A stretch of DNA of 64,000 bases from Cytophagales bacterium Alg240-R148 (GCA_900537185.1 LS999828.1:498706-562705), one strand, 5' to 3'; counted from the first letter of the stretch, positions 41,277-49,982 are shown. Notes: generated from the letters alone by a model not told the origin. Numbers and translations: made by a program.

Positions 41277-42620
41277 TTAATTGGATGCCCCTTGGTATTG
41301 TAAAGTACCCAAAGCATAGTCCAATTGTATTTTTTGAAACAACAACCTGTATTTGGCCTGTGCAAAATTATTCTCTGCCTCAATTTTTTGTCGGTTGGCG
41401 TTGGTATAGTCTATTAAATTGGTGATGCCATTTTCGTAGCGTCCTTTTTCATATTCTTCTGCTTTTGAAGCTGCTTCAAATTGTGCTTCAGAAACTCCAT
41501 AAGACAGCTGAACATCATTGAAATTTTGAAATGCACTTAGTACTTCAGTCATTATTTGAAGTTCTAAATTCTCCCTTTGAATGGTCGAATTATCCAGCAA
41601 AATTTTAGACTTTGCAACATTAGTTCTTGAATTCAACCCCCTAAAAATTGGAACGTATAAAGACAACCCATAAGAATGGAAAACATTGTCTGTGAAAAAC
41701 TGAGTATTAAACTCTCTTGCATTGGCTTCTGTATAACTAGTGCTAAGGTCATAAAAGGCCGATAATGTCGGATAATATCCCGACTTTGAAACTTTCACTC
41801 CATATTTACTTGAATATTCAGCATAAATTGAACTTTTTAAATCTGTCCTAGAATTCTTCGCGATTTCATACATTTCATCCAAGTTGTTTTTTTGAACCAG
41901 AATTTCTGCAAGGTCCCAATTAGGATCTTCAATATCATTATAATTATGGTCCTTTAATTGTAATAAAAAGGCCAAACCGGCAATATCATTGACCAACCTA
42001 TTTTTTGCTCTTATTAATTCTAGCTCCAGCCTTTTCAACTCAGCCTTTTGATTGAATTCATCAACGGGAGCTCTCCTGCCAGCAACAACATAAGATTTAA
42101 TTTGTTCATAAGTTTGTTCTTGGGCCTTGTAATTGTTATCCGCTATTTTCAGTAGCGCCTTATCCATCAAACATTGTAAATAGGAAGAGCTTATTGTGCT
42201 TATAGCATCTTCTGTCCTTCTTTCAACTGTGTATTCTTGAGATTCAACAAGTTTGGAGTTTTGCTTCAATGATTGCATTTTATTCATACCCGAAAAAATT
42301 GTGAAATCTGCTCCAACAGAACTCCTTATTTTATTGGTACTGGTATTTATAGCTACAATTTGATCATCTACTTGATAAAACTGATTACCCTTATCTTGAA
42401 AAGCGTTTGCTCTGGCATCTATTGTTGGAAATAAATTAAACTTTGAGAAGGTTAAATCTGCTTCATTTTGAACCAGCCTATTTTTTTCCAATCTCAAGTT
42501 TACGTTATTTTCCAACCCAATCCGCATGGCTTCATCAAAAGTCAGTACTTTATTATTTTGTCCTGACACTTGTAAAACGGACACCAGGACAACCCCAAAA
42601 AGTAAAACGCAATTTTTCAT
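41277..42620 (-). CDS. TolC family outer membrane protein
   Basis: A 447-residue protein from the chosen ATG, which starts a signal peptide (MKNCVLLFGVVLVSVLQVSGQ). It has the TolC/OEP layout of two related halves: LTFDEAMRIGLENNVNLRLEKNRL, then VAGRRAPVDEFNQKAELKRLELEL, and later GRYENGITNLIDYTNANRQKIEAENN. It forms the outer membrane channel of an efflux or secretion pump. The start lies 4 nt after the ABC ATPase stop. The usual permease and adaptor genes are not next to it. Confidence 0.9.
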   Translation of the reverse strand: MKNCVLLFGVVLVSVLQVSGQNNKVLTFDEAMRIGLENNVNLRLEKNRLVQNEADLTFSKFNLFPTIDARANAFQDKGNQFYQVDDQIVAINTSTNKIRSSVGADFTIFSGMNKMQSLKQNSKLVESQEYTVERRTEDAISTISSSYLQCLMDKALLKIADNNYKAQEQTYEQIKSYVVAGRRAPVDEFNQKAELKRLELELIRAKNRLVNDIAGLAFLLQLKDHNYNDIEDPNWDLAEILVQKNNLDEMYEIAKNSRTDLKSSIYAEYSSKYGVKVSKSGYYPTLSAFYDLSTSYTEANAREFNTQFFTDNVFHSYGLSLYVPIFRGLNSRTNVAKSKILLDNSTIQRENLELQIMTEVLSAFQNFNDVQLSYGVSEAQFEAASKAEEYEKGRYENGITNLIDYTNANRQKIEAENNFAQAKYRLLFQKIQLDYALGTLQYQGASN

Positions 42621-42624
42621 ATGA

Positions 42625-43323
42625 TTATGATTCAATATTAATTTGTTCAGTATTTCTCTTATCCGATTCAATTTGCCCATCCACCAAATTAATTACCCGG
42701 CTGCCATATTTTGCATTTTCTTTAGAATGGGTTACCTGAATAATGGTCATGCCCTCTTCGTTTAGTTTTTTGAATATGTCCATGATTTCTGCTCCTTGTT
42801 CCGAATGCAAATTACCAGTAGGTTCATCCGCCAACAATAATTTTGGTTGGCCTATAATGGCACGGGCTACTCCAACCAATTGCTGCTGACCACCTGAAAG
42901 TTGCTCAGGAAATAAATCCTTTTTTGCTACCATCTGAAAACGGTCCAGCATTTCAGCCACCATGCTTTTTCTTTGGGCACTTTTTACGCCTTTGTACAAA
43001 AGTGGTGTCTCGATGTTTTCATAAACCGTGAGTTCGTCGATTAAATGGTAGGCTTGAAAAATGAACCCAATATGGTGTTTGTGCATATCTGATTTCTTGC
43101 GATCTTTCATCTTGTGCACGGGTTCATCTAAAAAGTAATACTGCCCTTCAGAAGGATTGTCCAACATACCAATGATGTTCATCACAGTGGACTTACCTGC
43201 ACCACTGGGCCCCATAATGGTTACGAACTCACCTTGATCAACTTCCAAATCGATACCTTTTAATATAAAAGTCCGCTGAAACTTCGAGTCTACGTATTTA
43301 TCTACATCTTGTAACTTTATCAT
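42625..43323 (-). CDS. ABC transporter ATPase, MacB/LolD type
   Basis: A 232-residue ATPase: Walker A GPSGAGKSTVMN, Q-loop, signature LSGGQQQLVGVARAI, Walker B LLLADEPTGNLHS, and switch His in IQVTHSKENAKYG. It belongs to the MacB/LolD/FtsE-like group that works with FtsX-type permeases. In Bacteroidota these ATPases usually sit with a permease and a membrane-fusion protein; here it is followed directly by TolC only. A candidate sigma-54-like promoter and inverted repeats lie upstream. Confidence 0.93.
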   Translation of the reverse strand: MIKLQDVDKYVDSKFQRTFILKGIDLEVDQGEFVTIMGPSGAGKSTVMNIIGMLDNPSEGQYYFLDEPVHKMKDRKKSDMHKHHIGFIFQAYHLIDELTVYENIETPLLYKGVKSAQRKSMVAEMLDRFQMVAKKDLFPEQLSGGQQQLVGVARAIIGQPKLLLADEPTGNLHSEQGAEIMDIFKKLNEEGMTIIQVTHSKENAKYGSRVINLVDGQIESDKRNTEQINIES

Positions 43324-43360
43324 ATTAATTTCCGGTTAATTTTATTCTTGTTCTTCAATA

Positions 43361-43377
43361 GCCAATAAACATGCCAA
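43361..43377 (-). promoter_or_regulatory. Possible sigma-54-type promoter of the ABC-TolC operon
   Basis: The minus strand reads TTGGCATG-TTTA-TTGGC, compared with the sigma-54 pattern YTGGCACG-N4-TTGCW. The GG of -24 is present, the -12 reads GG instead of GC. It lies 38 nt upstream of the ATPase start. The -12 mismatch makes this tentative. Confidence 0.35.
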
Positions 43378-43409
43378 GACGTTTTCACCTTGATTCATAG
43401 CCATATGGG

Positions 43410-43479
43410 GGACAACGGGCCGTTCGGTTGTCCGAAAATGAATTGACATGTCCGATTTCAGACACTTGGTTTTTGGACA
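43410..43479. promoter_or_regulatory. Inverted repeats between the ABC operon and the sensor kinase
   Basis: GGACAAC (43410-43416) and GTTGTCC (43427-43433) form a 7-bp inverted repeat with a 10-nt centre. TGTCCGA recurs at 43429 and 43449, 20 bp apart. GACATGTC at 43445-43452 is a palindrome, TGTC-N8-GACA spans 43449-43464, and another GGACA lies at 43475. These look like an array of binding sites for a dimeric activator. Confidence 0.5.
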
Positions 43480-43536
43480 AAAATTTCTTGTACTCGGTTA
43501 TTTTCCTTATATTCTTATTGGATTGGCAACCTAACC

Positions 43537-45654
43537 ATGAAGCAATGCTTTCTTATTCTTTTGACAACAACCATTTTCTCGAGCATTCTTTCGGGCCAGT
43601 CGAGCTACGACCTTGACAGTTTGCTCGAGGCCAATCAAGTAGAAACGTCGGATACAGCTCAATTAAATTTCCTATTGTCCTATGCAGTGCAAACAAACAA
43701 CTATGATCTAGCCCACCAATCTGTAGACAAAGCACTGCTCCTATCAGAGAATACGCCAGCATCGTTTCGGTTCAAGGCCTTACTTACAAGCGCCAAAGTA
43801 CTCTACTTCCAAACCAAATATTACGATGCCATAAAGGTTTTAGAAACTATTTCAGAATCAAAAAAATTGCTGACTTTTGATCAACTAATAGAACTTTATT
43901 TGCAATTAAGCGAATGCCATGTAAGGTCTGGTGGCCTAGCCAGGTCTTTGGAATACAGCAGCACAATTTTAAATATTGCAGACTCTCTTGACAACCAGTA
44001 TTTGAAAGCCCAGTCTTATGACCAAATGGGTAAGGTATATTATGCCATGCGTGAACTACAGAGTTGTTTGTACCACTATAGAAAAGCGATAAAAATTTAT
44101 AAAAAAGAAGGCTCAGAAAGTGACATGGCTAGTATGTACAATGGCATTGGAATTGTATTGGCACAAATAGAGCAACAAGACAGTGCGTTGTATTATTACC
44201 AGTTAGCCCTGCCCATCCGAATTAAAAACAACAACCACTACCAAACCGCACTATTGTACAACAACATGGCGGTTATTTTTGAAGACAAAAAGCAACTACT
44301 AAAGGCACGCGACTATTACTTAATGGCCTTTGAAATTAATAATAAGGTGGCCAATCAAACCCAAAAACCCTTGTACCTTTTAAACATAGGCAATATTTAT
44401 GGATTGTTAGAAGCATACGATTCGGGCCAATATTATTTAGAACAATCCATCGCTGAAACAAAAAAAAGTGGCAATTTAGAATTAAAAACCATTGCTTATC
44501 AGTTCCTTTCTGACCTATACGAACACAAAGGTGATTTTAAAAAAGCCTATGCCACAAAAATTCTTCATGCAGAAAGCATGCGAGCCTTGTTACAAGAGTC
44601 CAAAGTGCGCAGCTTGCAAGACATCGAGTCGAAGTACAAACTAGAACAAAGTCAGACGGAAAACAGGTTGTTGATTCAAGAAAGTGAATTAGCCAAAGAA
44701 AAACAAATTAGGCAAAACGCTGTAATCATCAGCGTTTCAGGAGGGCTGTTGTCTACCCTACTGATAATTGGTATCTTATACAGAAATACCAATAAAAAAA
44801 ACCAAACCAACCTGTTGTTGTCCAAGCTCAATAAAGAAATTTACCTGCAAAACACGGCATTGACCGAACAAAAAGAAGAGATAGAAACACAGGCCAACGA
44901 ACTAAGCAGTGCCAACCACGAAATTCAGACCATCAATCAAAATTTAGAAAAAATTGTTCAGACAAGAACTGTTCAACTCGAAAAAACCAACAAAGAGTTA
45001 CAAACCTTTCTTTATAGAGCTTCACATGATTTAAAAGGGCCTTTGGCGAGTATACAAGGGCTAGCGCATTTAGCGAACAAAGAAATTAAGGACGAACATC
45101 TACGGGATTACATCCAAAGGCTGTACGATACTTCCAAAGAAATGGATTTAACTTTGCGGAAACTTATGGCACTAAACACCTTGAGTGAAACCATGGAAAG
45201 CCCTGAAGAAATTCATTTTGAAAAACTTATTTTCGATTCTGTGGCACCCTACCAAGAAGTTTTGGATAAAAATAAGATCGCAATTCTGCTTGAAATCGAT
45301 ACTATTAACAACTTTTATTCCTTTCCTTTTATTCTCAAAACAATTTGCTCTCAATTACTCGACAATTGCATTCACTTTTGCCAACCCTACGAAGGTGCCA
45401 GTAGAAAAATAAAAATAACGATTTCTGAAAACAACCAACATGTTTTGCTCAATGTATGGGACAATGGCGTAGGCATTGCACCGGAAGTAATGCCCAATAT
45501 TTTTAAAATGTTTTATCGAGGCAATGAAACCTCCAGCGGTAATGGACTGGGCTTGTACATAGTTCAAAACTCCGTAAACAAACTGAAAGGAGAAATTGAA
45601 ATTGATTCCAAAATAAACGAATACACTACTATTACTGTGGTACTTCCGAAGTAA
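43537..45654 (+). CDS. TPR sensor histidine kinase
   Basis: The protein has 705 residues. Signal peptide (ending near LSGQS), periplasmic TPR repeats (about 30-380, for example ALLYNNMAVIFEDKKQLLKARDYY), one membrane segment near 395-417, a coiled coil (425-490), and a kinase domain with His497 in RASHDLKGPLASIQG, LLDNCIHF, WDNGVGIAP and GNGLGLYIV. No receiver domain and no regulator gene adjacent. It diverges from the ABC-TolC operon, with clustered inverted repeats between them. Convergent 23-nt overlap with the P450 gene. Confidence 0.92.
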   Translation: MKQCFLILLTTTIFSSILSGQSSYDLDSLLEANQVETSDTAQLNFLLSYAVQTNNYDLAHQSVDKALLLSENTPASFRFKALLTSAKVLYFQTKYYDAIKVLETISESKKLLTFDQLIELYLQLSECHVRSGGLARSLEYSSTILNIADSLDNQYLKAQSYDQMGKVYYAMRELQSCLYHYRKAIKIYKKEGSESDMASMYNGIGIVLAQIEQQDSALYYYQLALPIRIKNNNHYQTALLYNNMAVIFEDKKQLLKARDYYLMAFEINNKVANQTQKPLYLLNIGNIYGLLEAYDSGQYYLEQSIAETKKSGNLELKTIAYQFLSDLYEHKGDFKKAYATKILHAESMRALLQESKVRSLQDIESKYKLEQSQTENRLLIQESELAKEKQIRQNAVIISVSGGLLSTLLIIGILYRNTNKKNQTNLLLSKLNKEIYLQNTALTEQKEEIETQANELSSANHEIQTINQNLEKIVQTRTVQLEKTNKELQTFLYRASHDLKGPLASIQGLAHLANKEIKDEHLRDYIQRLYDTSKEMDLTLRKLMALNTLSETMESPEEIHFEKLIFDSVAPYQEVLDKNKIAILLEIDTINNFYSFPFILKTICSQLLDNCIHFCQPYEGASRKIKITISENNQHVLLNVWDNGVGIAPEVMPNIFKMFYRGNETSSGNGLGLYIVQNSVNKLKGEIEIDSKINEYTTITVVLPK

Positions 45655-46975
45655 TGCTTCTGTAATTCAATTGCAGCCAAATATCTTCTTTAGGGCTCAT
45701 GGTCATTGGGGTAATCAATTCTATTGGTTCGGGATTTTTTAATTCAAATTCAAACTTTTTTAAAAATTGGGCTAAAATCATCTTCATTTCTAACACAGCA
45801 AAATGGTTGCCAACACACATTCTTGGTCCCAACCCAAAAGGCAAGTACCCCTCTGGGTCTTTTTTACTACCCGCAAACCGTTCTGGTTTAAAGGCCTCAG
45901 GTTCTTCCCAAGTGTCTGGGTTGCGGTGCATGGCATAAATAGATAAAAACACGACACTGCCCTTAGGAATGGTTACACCATCAATGGTATCCTCTTCGAT
46001 TACTTCTCTGCTCATGGCCCAGGCTGGAGGGTAAAGCCTCATACTTTCTTTTATCACACAAGAAAGGTAGGCTAGTTGGTGCACCCCTTGCTCATTAAAT
46101 TCTGCTAGCCCATCCAATTCGGTCTTTACTTTTTTTAGGGCATCCGGGTGGCGTCCCAATAAATACAGTGTAAAACAAAGAGATTGTGCTGTGGTCTCTT
46201 GCCCAGCTATAAACAAAGTGGTTAGTTCGTCCAACAACTGTGCAACGGGCATTGGCTGGCCTTCCGCAGGATTGCGAAGCCAATAAAGCAAATTGTCTTG
46301 GTTATTAGCATCTGTTGCAGACAGTATATTTGACAACACTTCTTTGATCTCACTTTTGGCTTTATTAAAACGTTTATTGGCCTTATTGGGCACCCACAAA
46401 GGCGCTTTTAAGGGGTTTTTCAACTTATCGTTTGCATGTTTTCGAAGTACATACAGCGCTCCGTTCAAGGCCTCCAGTCCTTTCAAATCAGTTGCACCAA
46501 ATAGCGCATCACTTACCACTCTCATTGTAATTTTATTCATTTGCTCTGTGCAATTGAACGCTGCATTGGGGTTGTATTCTGAGATTGTTTTGTGAATACC
46601 CTGCCACATAATGGCAGACATTTTCTGAAGTTCCTTTTTACTAAACGCAGGTTGAATTTTTCTACGCTGTTCCACCCAAGTATTGCTGTCATTGGTTAAC
46701 AAGCCATTTCCCAAAAAATCCCTCAATCCATTATAAGCAAAACTCCTTCTATAGTTTTTGTTATTTTTTTGCAATACGTGCACAATGGATTTGGTCGATA
46801 AAAGAAAGTAAAAGTTTTTAAAGGCTATTTTACATGCTACAATACCATCGCCATATTCCTTTTGCAAACCCTGTATAAAAGCCAAGGTGCCCGACGCAAA
46901 CTCTTTCGTATTTCCCCAAAAAAAATGTCCTTTCTTAAAGTTTGATTTCAATTCATTAATATTTACTCGGTACAA
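45632..46975 (-). CDS. Cytochrome P450
   Basis: The protein has 447 residues with P450 hallmarks: I-helix AGQETTAQSL, ExxR in IKESMRLYPPAWA, and the heme loop LPFGLGPRMCVGNHF with Cys387 as the iron ligand. No membrane anchor, so it is a soluble bacterial P450. Resembles CYP102-like or fatty-acid-type P450s of Bacteroidota; the substrate is unknown. The start is a TTG that overlaps the PPK2 gene by 20 nt; a second TTG eight codons downstream, after the PPK2 stop, is a good alternative. No redox partner gene is adjacent. Confidence 0.93.
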   Translation of the reverse strand: MYRVNINELKSNFKKGHFFWGNTKEFASGTLAFIQGLQKEYGDGIVACKIAFKNFYFLLSTKSIVHVLQKNNKNYRRSFAYNGLRDFLGNGLLTNDSNTWVEQRRKIQPAFSKKELQKMSAIMWQGIHKTISEYNPNAAFNCTEQMNKITMRVVSDALFGATDLKGLEALNGALYVLRKHANDKLKNPLKAPLWVPNKANKRFNKAKSEIKEVLSNILSATDANNQDNLLYWLRNPAEGQPMPVAQLLDELTTLFIAGQETTAQSLCFTLYLLGRHPDALKKVKTELDGLAEFNEQGVHQLAYLSCVIKESMRLYPPAWAMSREVIEEDTIDGVTIPKGSVVFLSIYAMHRNPDTWEEPEAFKPERFAGSKKDPEGYLPFGLGPRMCVGNHFAVLEMKMILAQFLKKFEFELKNPEPIELITPMTMSPKEDIWLQLNYRSITSEVPQ

Positions 46976-47741
46976 AATTTCTTATCTCCAAGGACTTTTC
47001 ATCCTCATACGCCATTTTCTTATCTCTTTCAGGAAGTTCAACTGCTGGCTTGGATATATCCTTGTAAGGAATTTGATCTAAGAAATGCCTTATGCAGTTA
47101 AGTCTTGCCTTTAATTTGTCGTTGCTGTCTACAATGTGCCACGGACAAATACTGGTATCTGTCGCGGTAAGCATTTCATCCCGCGCAACAGAATAGTCAT
47201 ACCAGCGCTTTCTGGATTCTAAATCAACCGCGCTTAATTTCCACTGCCGCCTTGGATCTTTAATTCGCGCTTGAAAACGTTCCTTTTGTTCTTTACTCGA
47301 AACAGTTAACCAATATTTTATAAGGATGATCCCATCTTCAATCAAATTTTGTTCGTAAGAAGGTATATAATGTAAAAATTTTTTCCACTCTGACTTCTTA
47401 CAGTACCCCATTACACGCTCTACTCCTGCCCTGTTGTACCATGACCGATCAAAAATGGTCACTTCTCCAGCTGCTGGTAAATGCTGGATGTACCGCTGCA
47501 AATACATTTGGGATTTTTCTCTAGAATTTGGAGCAGAAAGCGCCACTGTTTTAAACACTCTTGGACTAACCTTTTCTGTAAGGCGTTTGATAACGCCTCC
47601 TTTTCCTGCGGCATCTCGTCCTTCGAATAATACCACAATGCGCAATTTCTTTTTTACAACCCAATCTTGAAGTTTGGCAAGCTCTATATGCAAATCTTTG
47701 AGGTGCTGGGAATATGCTTCTTCTGTAATTTTTTCGGCCAT
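46956..47741 (-). CDS. ppk2: Polyphosphate kinase 2
   Basis: A 261-residue single-domain PPK2: Walker A region LFEGRDAAGKGGVIKRL, lid-region YLQRYIQHLPAAGEVTIFD, and FDRSWYNRAGVERVMGYC. It uses polyphosphate to phosphorylate nucleoside mono- or diphosphates; class cannot be assigned confidently. A lone TGA-N6-TCA sequence lies 57 nt upstream but lacks the paired site. Confidence 0.94.
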   Translation of the reverse strand: MAEKITEEAYSQHLKDLHIELAKLQDWVVKKKLRIVVLFEGRDAAGKGGVIKRLTEKVSPRVFKTVALSAPNSREKSQMYLQRYIQHLPAAGEVTIFDRSWYNRAGVERVMGYCKKSEWKKFLHYIPSYEQNLIEDGIILIKYWLTVSSKEQKERFQARIKDPRRQWKLSAVDLESRKRWYDYSVARDEMLTATDTSICPWHIVDSNDKLKARLNCIRHFLDQIPYKDISKPAVELPERDKKMAYEDEKSLEIRNFVPSKY

Positions 47742-47796
47742 AGGAAAATGTTTTGTTTCCTACAATATAACAGAAGCCATCTTTTGAACCAATGAA

Positions 47797-47937
47797 TTAG
47801 ATCATTGAATCATCCAATAGCTCATTATTATCTTTTACCTCGGAGGCATTTTTTTTAACCACCTTGATGCGAATAATATAAACCAATCCTACTAAAATTA
47901 TCGCATTTGTAATGATGACGATTTGGGATATTTCCAT
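47797..47937 (-). CDS. 46-residue single-pass membrane protein
   Basis: A short open frame starts with ATG (MEISQIVIITNAIILVGLVY) and ends in an acidic tail (ELLDDSMI). It has one membrane segment followed by a Lys-rich stretch. Its first 40 nt overlap the 3' end of the seven-segment membrane protein gene upstream in another frame, which suggests translational coupling. No family recognised. Supported by the membrane-segment composition and the overlap only. Confidence 0.5.
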   Translation of the reverse strand: MEISQIVIITNAIILVGLVYIIRIKVVKKNASEVKDNNELLDDSMI

Positions 47938-48518
47938 ATTGCTAATGTATAGTCTATATTGGTTAAAAAAATTATTATTTCAAGTATAATGGCTGAAGTA
48001 AGCGCATTGGTTTTATTGGTCTCGTATAAATAATCAAACAGCGTAAAATGCATCAAACTAACCGTATAAAACAAGAACAACCCGCCAGCTATATAAAAGT
48101 CGGCGTTTCTTGTTTTTTGTTTGTTTAGCAACTGAAAACTTAAATACGCTACATAAACAGAAGTAAAAAGCTGGCTCATTGAAGCATATTCATTAAAAAA
48201 CATGCTTCCGAACAATATGCAAAACCCCAAAATTACCGGAGCAACAAAGGTGATTAAACGTCGATGGTCTTCTAGTCTGTTGTAAAAAAACAAGGATATA
48301 ATAGTAAGGAAGAGTGGCGTATAAAAGTGGGAAACCATTAAATTGTTATGGTAGGTCACTGCCATCCAAAGTTTCATTATGTCATTCGCAAAAATCAAAA
48401 GCAACGAACAATAAAAAATCTTCATTCCTTTATCAAAGGAATTGAATTTGAAAGACCCCATAATTATCGGAATCAAAATCAATCCTCTCAATCCTGCAAA
48501 AAACCAAAAAATCGCCAT
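47898..48518 (-). CDS. Seven-segment membrane protein of unknown function
   Basis: A 206-residue protein with about seven predicted membrane helices (for example GLRGLILIPIIMGSF and LITFVAPVILGFCILFGSMFF) and few charged loops. It looks like the membrane part of a 7TM sensor without an output domain. I recognise no family with confidence. A 46-residue membrane protein overlaps its 3' end. Confidence 0.6.
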   Translation of the reverse strand: MAIFWFFAGLRGLILIPIIMGSFKFNSFDKGMKIFYCSLLLIFANDIMKLWMAVTYHNNLMVSHFYTPLFLTIISLFFYNRLEDHRRLITFVAPVILGFCILFGSMFFNEYASMSQLFTSVYVAYLSFQLLNKQKTRNADFYIAGGLFLFYTVSLMHFTLFDYLYETNKTNALTSAIILEIIIFLTNIDYTLAIWKYPKSSSLQMR

Positions 48519-48655
48519 ATTTATTTTAGTAAGCTTATACTAGGCCTTACAATTTCACTATCCTAATAAAACAAAAATCATTTAATATTTGAATAGCACT
48601 CGAAAATACGACTTTTAATATGGAAAATAAAAAGAAAATTGGCTAAATAATGTTT

Positions 48656-48781
48656 TTACGAGGTGCAATCCGCTACTTCAGAGTACTTTATCACGTATTT
48701 TGGGGTATACCGGAACTGAGTCCGATCAGGCAAACAATACAAGAAATATATACCAAGCGCCGCAACGCCCTTTGTTTGTTC
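48656..48781 (-). other. G/C-richer stretch at the 3' side of tRNA-Arg, unexplained
   Basis: Between the membrane protein gene and the tRNA terminator lies a stretch whose composition is visibly richer in G and C than its surroundings. On the minus strand one frame stays open for 41 codons without a Met and ends in TAA (peptide ending KYVIKYSEVADCTS). It may be a decayed gene, part of an integrated element, or a non-coding RNA. The rest of 48519-48831 shows no gene. Confidence 0.3.
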
Positions 48782-48831
48782 CTAAAACACGCTTCTACAT
48801 GAACAAGGATGCCCTTTTTTTATTTAAAAAA

Positions 48832-48864
48832 TAAAAAAAGGCAGTCGCAAACCGCAACTGCCTT
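48832..48864 (-). terminator. Terminator of tRNA-Arg
   Basis: On the minus strand, AAGGCAGTTGC and GCGACTGCCTT pair with one G-U wobble around a short loop and run into T residues. Confidence 0.85.
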
Positions 48865-48874
48865 CTTACTCTAG

Positions 48875-48948
48875 TGACCTCCGCAGGATTCAAACCTGCA
48901 ACCTCTTGAGCCGTAATCAAGTGCTCTATTCAGTTGAGCTAGGAGGCC
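48875..48948 (-). tRNA. tRNA-Arg (anticodon ACG)
   Basis: Reading the minus strand, the acceptor stem GGCCTCC pairs with GGAGGTC, the D arm is TAGCTCAACTGAATAGAGCA, the anticodon stem-loop is CTTGA-TTACGGC-TCAAG, and the T arm is GCAGGTTTGAATCCTGC. The loop places ACG at positions 34-36, so it reads CGN arginine codons after A34 deamination. No CCA is encoded. The total is 74 nt. Confidence 0.96.
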
Positions 48949-48967
48949 TTGTTGTTTATTAGGAGTG

Positions 48968-48975
48968 CAAATGTA
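48968..48975 (-). promoter_or_regulatory. -7 element upstream of tRNA-Arg
   Basis: TACATTTG on the minus strand fits TAnnTTTG, 20 nt upstream of the tRNA 5' end. TTTT rather than TTTG lies at the 19-nt spacing. Confidence 0.5.
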
Positions 48976-49032
48976 GGAAATTTATTTAGATCTAAAAATA
49001 TTAATTAACATAAATACTTTGTCTTTTTCTGT

Positions 49033-49040
49033 TATATTTG
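49033..49040 (+). promoter_or_regulatory. -7 element of the outer membrane protein gene
   Basis: TATATTTG fits TAnnTTTG, 42 nt before the ATG. No TTTG at the 19-nt spacing. Confidence 0.45.
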
Positions 49041-49082
49041 GCGCTTGAAATAATAATCGCTCTTCTTAAGAGTTATAGAAGC

Positions 49083-49865
49083 ATGAAAAAATATTTAGGA
49101 TTAATAGCGTTATTGGTACTATCCAATTTGGCTGTAGCGCAGGAAGTAGAAAACGAAAGCCCGAAAGGGTTCAAACCATATTCTAAGCCTGATTTTCCAG
49201 GTACAATAAGCGTAGATTTTGGTTATAATTTTTTAACCAACGCAGAAAACCTAAAAACAGAATGGTTTGGAAGTAGAACAGTGAACATATACTACCAAGG
49301 AGATTTTAAAATAGGACAATCCAAATTTTCTTTCCACCCTGGTATTGGGCTATCTTTAGAAAGGTTCAAATTCAGCAAAAAAACATTGACGAATGCCGAC
49401 GATCAGGAGCAGACCTTCGACATGACGGTGGCTTATGTTAAAAATACAGAAGGAGCTTTCGAGACAGCATACACACCTGTTGTAAACGTTTTGCCCAACA
49501 TAAGCAGTGTTAAAAAGTCTATGTTAGTAGCCAACTACGTCATGTTGCCATTGGAACTACGGTTCAGTTCCAATAGAGCAGATCCAAATGCAGGTTTTAA
49601 ATTTGGTGTAGGCGGTAGAGTCGGGTATTTGTTTGACAGCCATACAAAAATCAAGTACAAAGAAGACGATCAAACTAAAAAATACAAGGACAAACAATCT
49701 TTTGGACTAACCAAATTCAGATACAGTGCAATGGCCAAATTAGGCATCAGCTGGTTTAATTTGTTTGGGTACTACAACCTCAATCCACTTTTCGAGAAAA
49801 ACAATGACATTACTGGCAACCAATCTTCTTCTTATACGGTTGGTATCACTATAACAGGGTTTTAG
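49083..49865 (+). CDS. Outer membrane beta-barrel protein
   Basis: A 260-residue protein from the chosen ATG, with a signal peptide (MKKYLGLIALLVLSNLAVAQ). The rest is alternating hydrophobic strands with Tyr/Phe-rich ends (GTISVDFGYNFL, GIGLSLERFKFS) and ends in SSSYTVGITITGF, with a terminal Phe, as in PorT- or OMP_b-brl-type outer membrane proteins. It is probably an outer membrane barrel of unknown cargo. An upstream in-frame start has no support. Confidence 0.75.
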   Translation: MKKYLGLIALLVLSNLAVAQEVENESPKGFKPYSKPDFPGTISVDFGYNFLTNAENLKTEWFGSRTVNIYYQGDFKIGQSKFSFHPGIGLSLERFKFSKKTLTNADDQEQTFDMTVAYVKNTEGAFETAYTPVVNVLPNISSVKKSMLVANYVMLPLELRFSSNRADPNAGFKFGVGGRVGYLFDSHTKIKYKEDDQTKKYKDKQSFGLTKFRYSAMAKLGISWFNLFGYYNLNPLFEKNNDITGNQSSSYTVGITITGF

Positions 49866-49886
49866 GAAAACATTCGCCCGCTCAAA

Positions 49887-49924
49887 AAAAAGCCTTCAGT
49901 GTTCAAAAAACTGAAGGCTTTTTC
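49887..49924 (+). terminator. Rho-independent terminator
   Basis: Arms AAAAGCCTTCAGT and ACTGAAGGCTTTTT with an A-rich loop and a T-run follow the outer membrane protein gene. Confidence 0.9.
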
Positions 49925-49951
49925 TTTTTAGAAAAACCAATGGCTCCAAAC

Positions 49952-49982
49952 TTTGTATAAGCAATAAAAACTTCTAATTTTG
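49952..49982 (+). promoter_or_regulatory. sucD promoter
   Basis: TTTG (49952-49955) and TAATTTTG (49975-49982) are separated by exactly 19 nt, an exact fit to the Bacteroidota promoter consensus, 32 nt before the start codon. Confidence 0.8.

Noticed and set aside
47793-47804. TGAATTAGATCA upstream of ppk2
   Set aside because: A lone TGA-N6-TCA without a paired site and with a poor -7 match; one or two are expected by chance in the intergenic DNA of this window.
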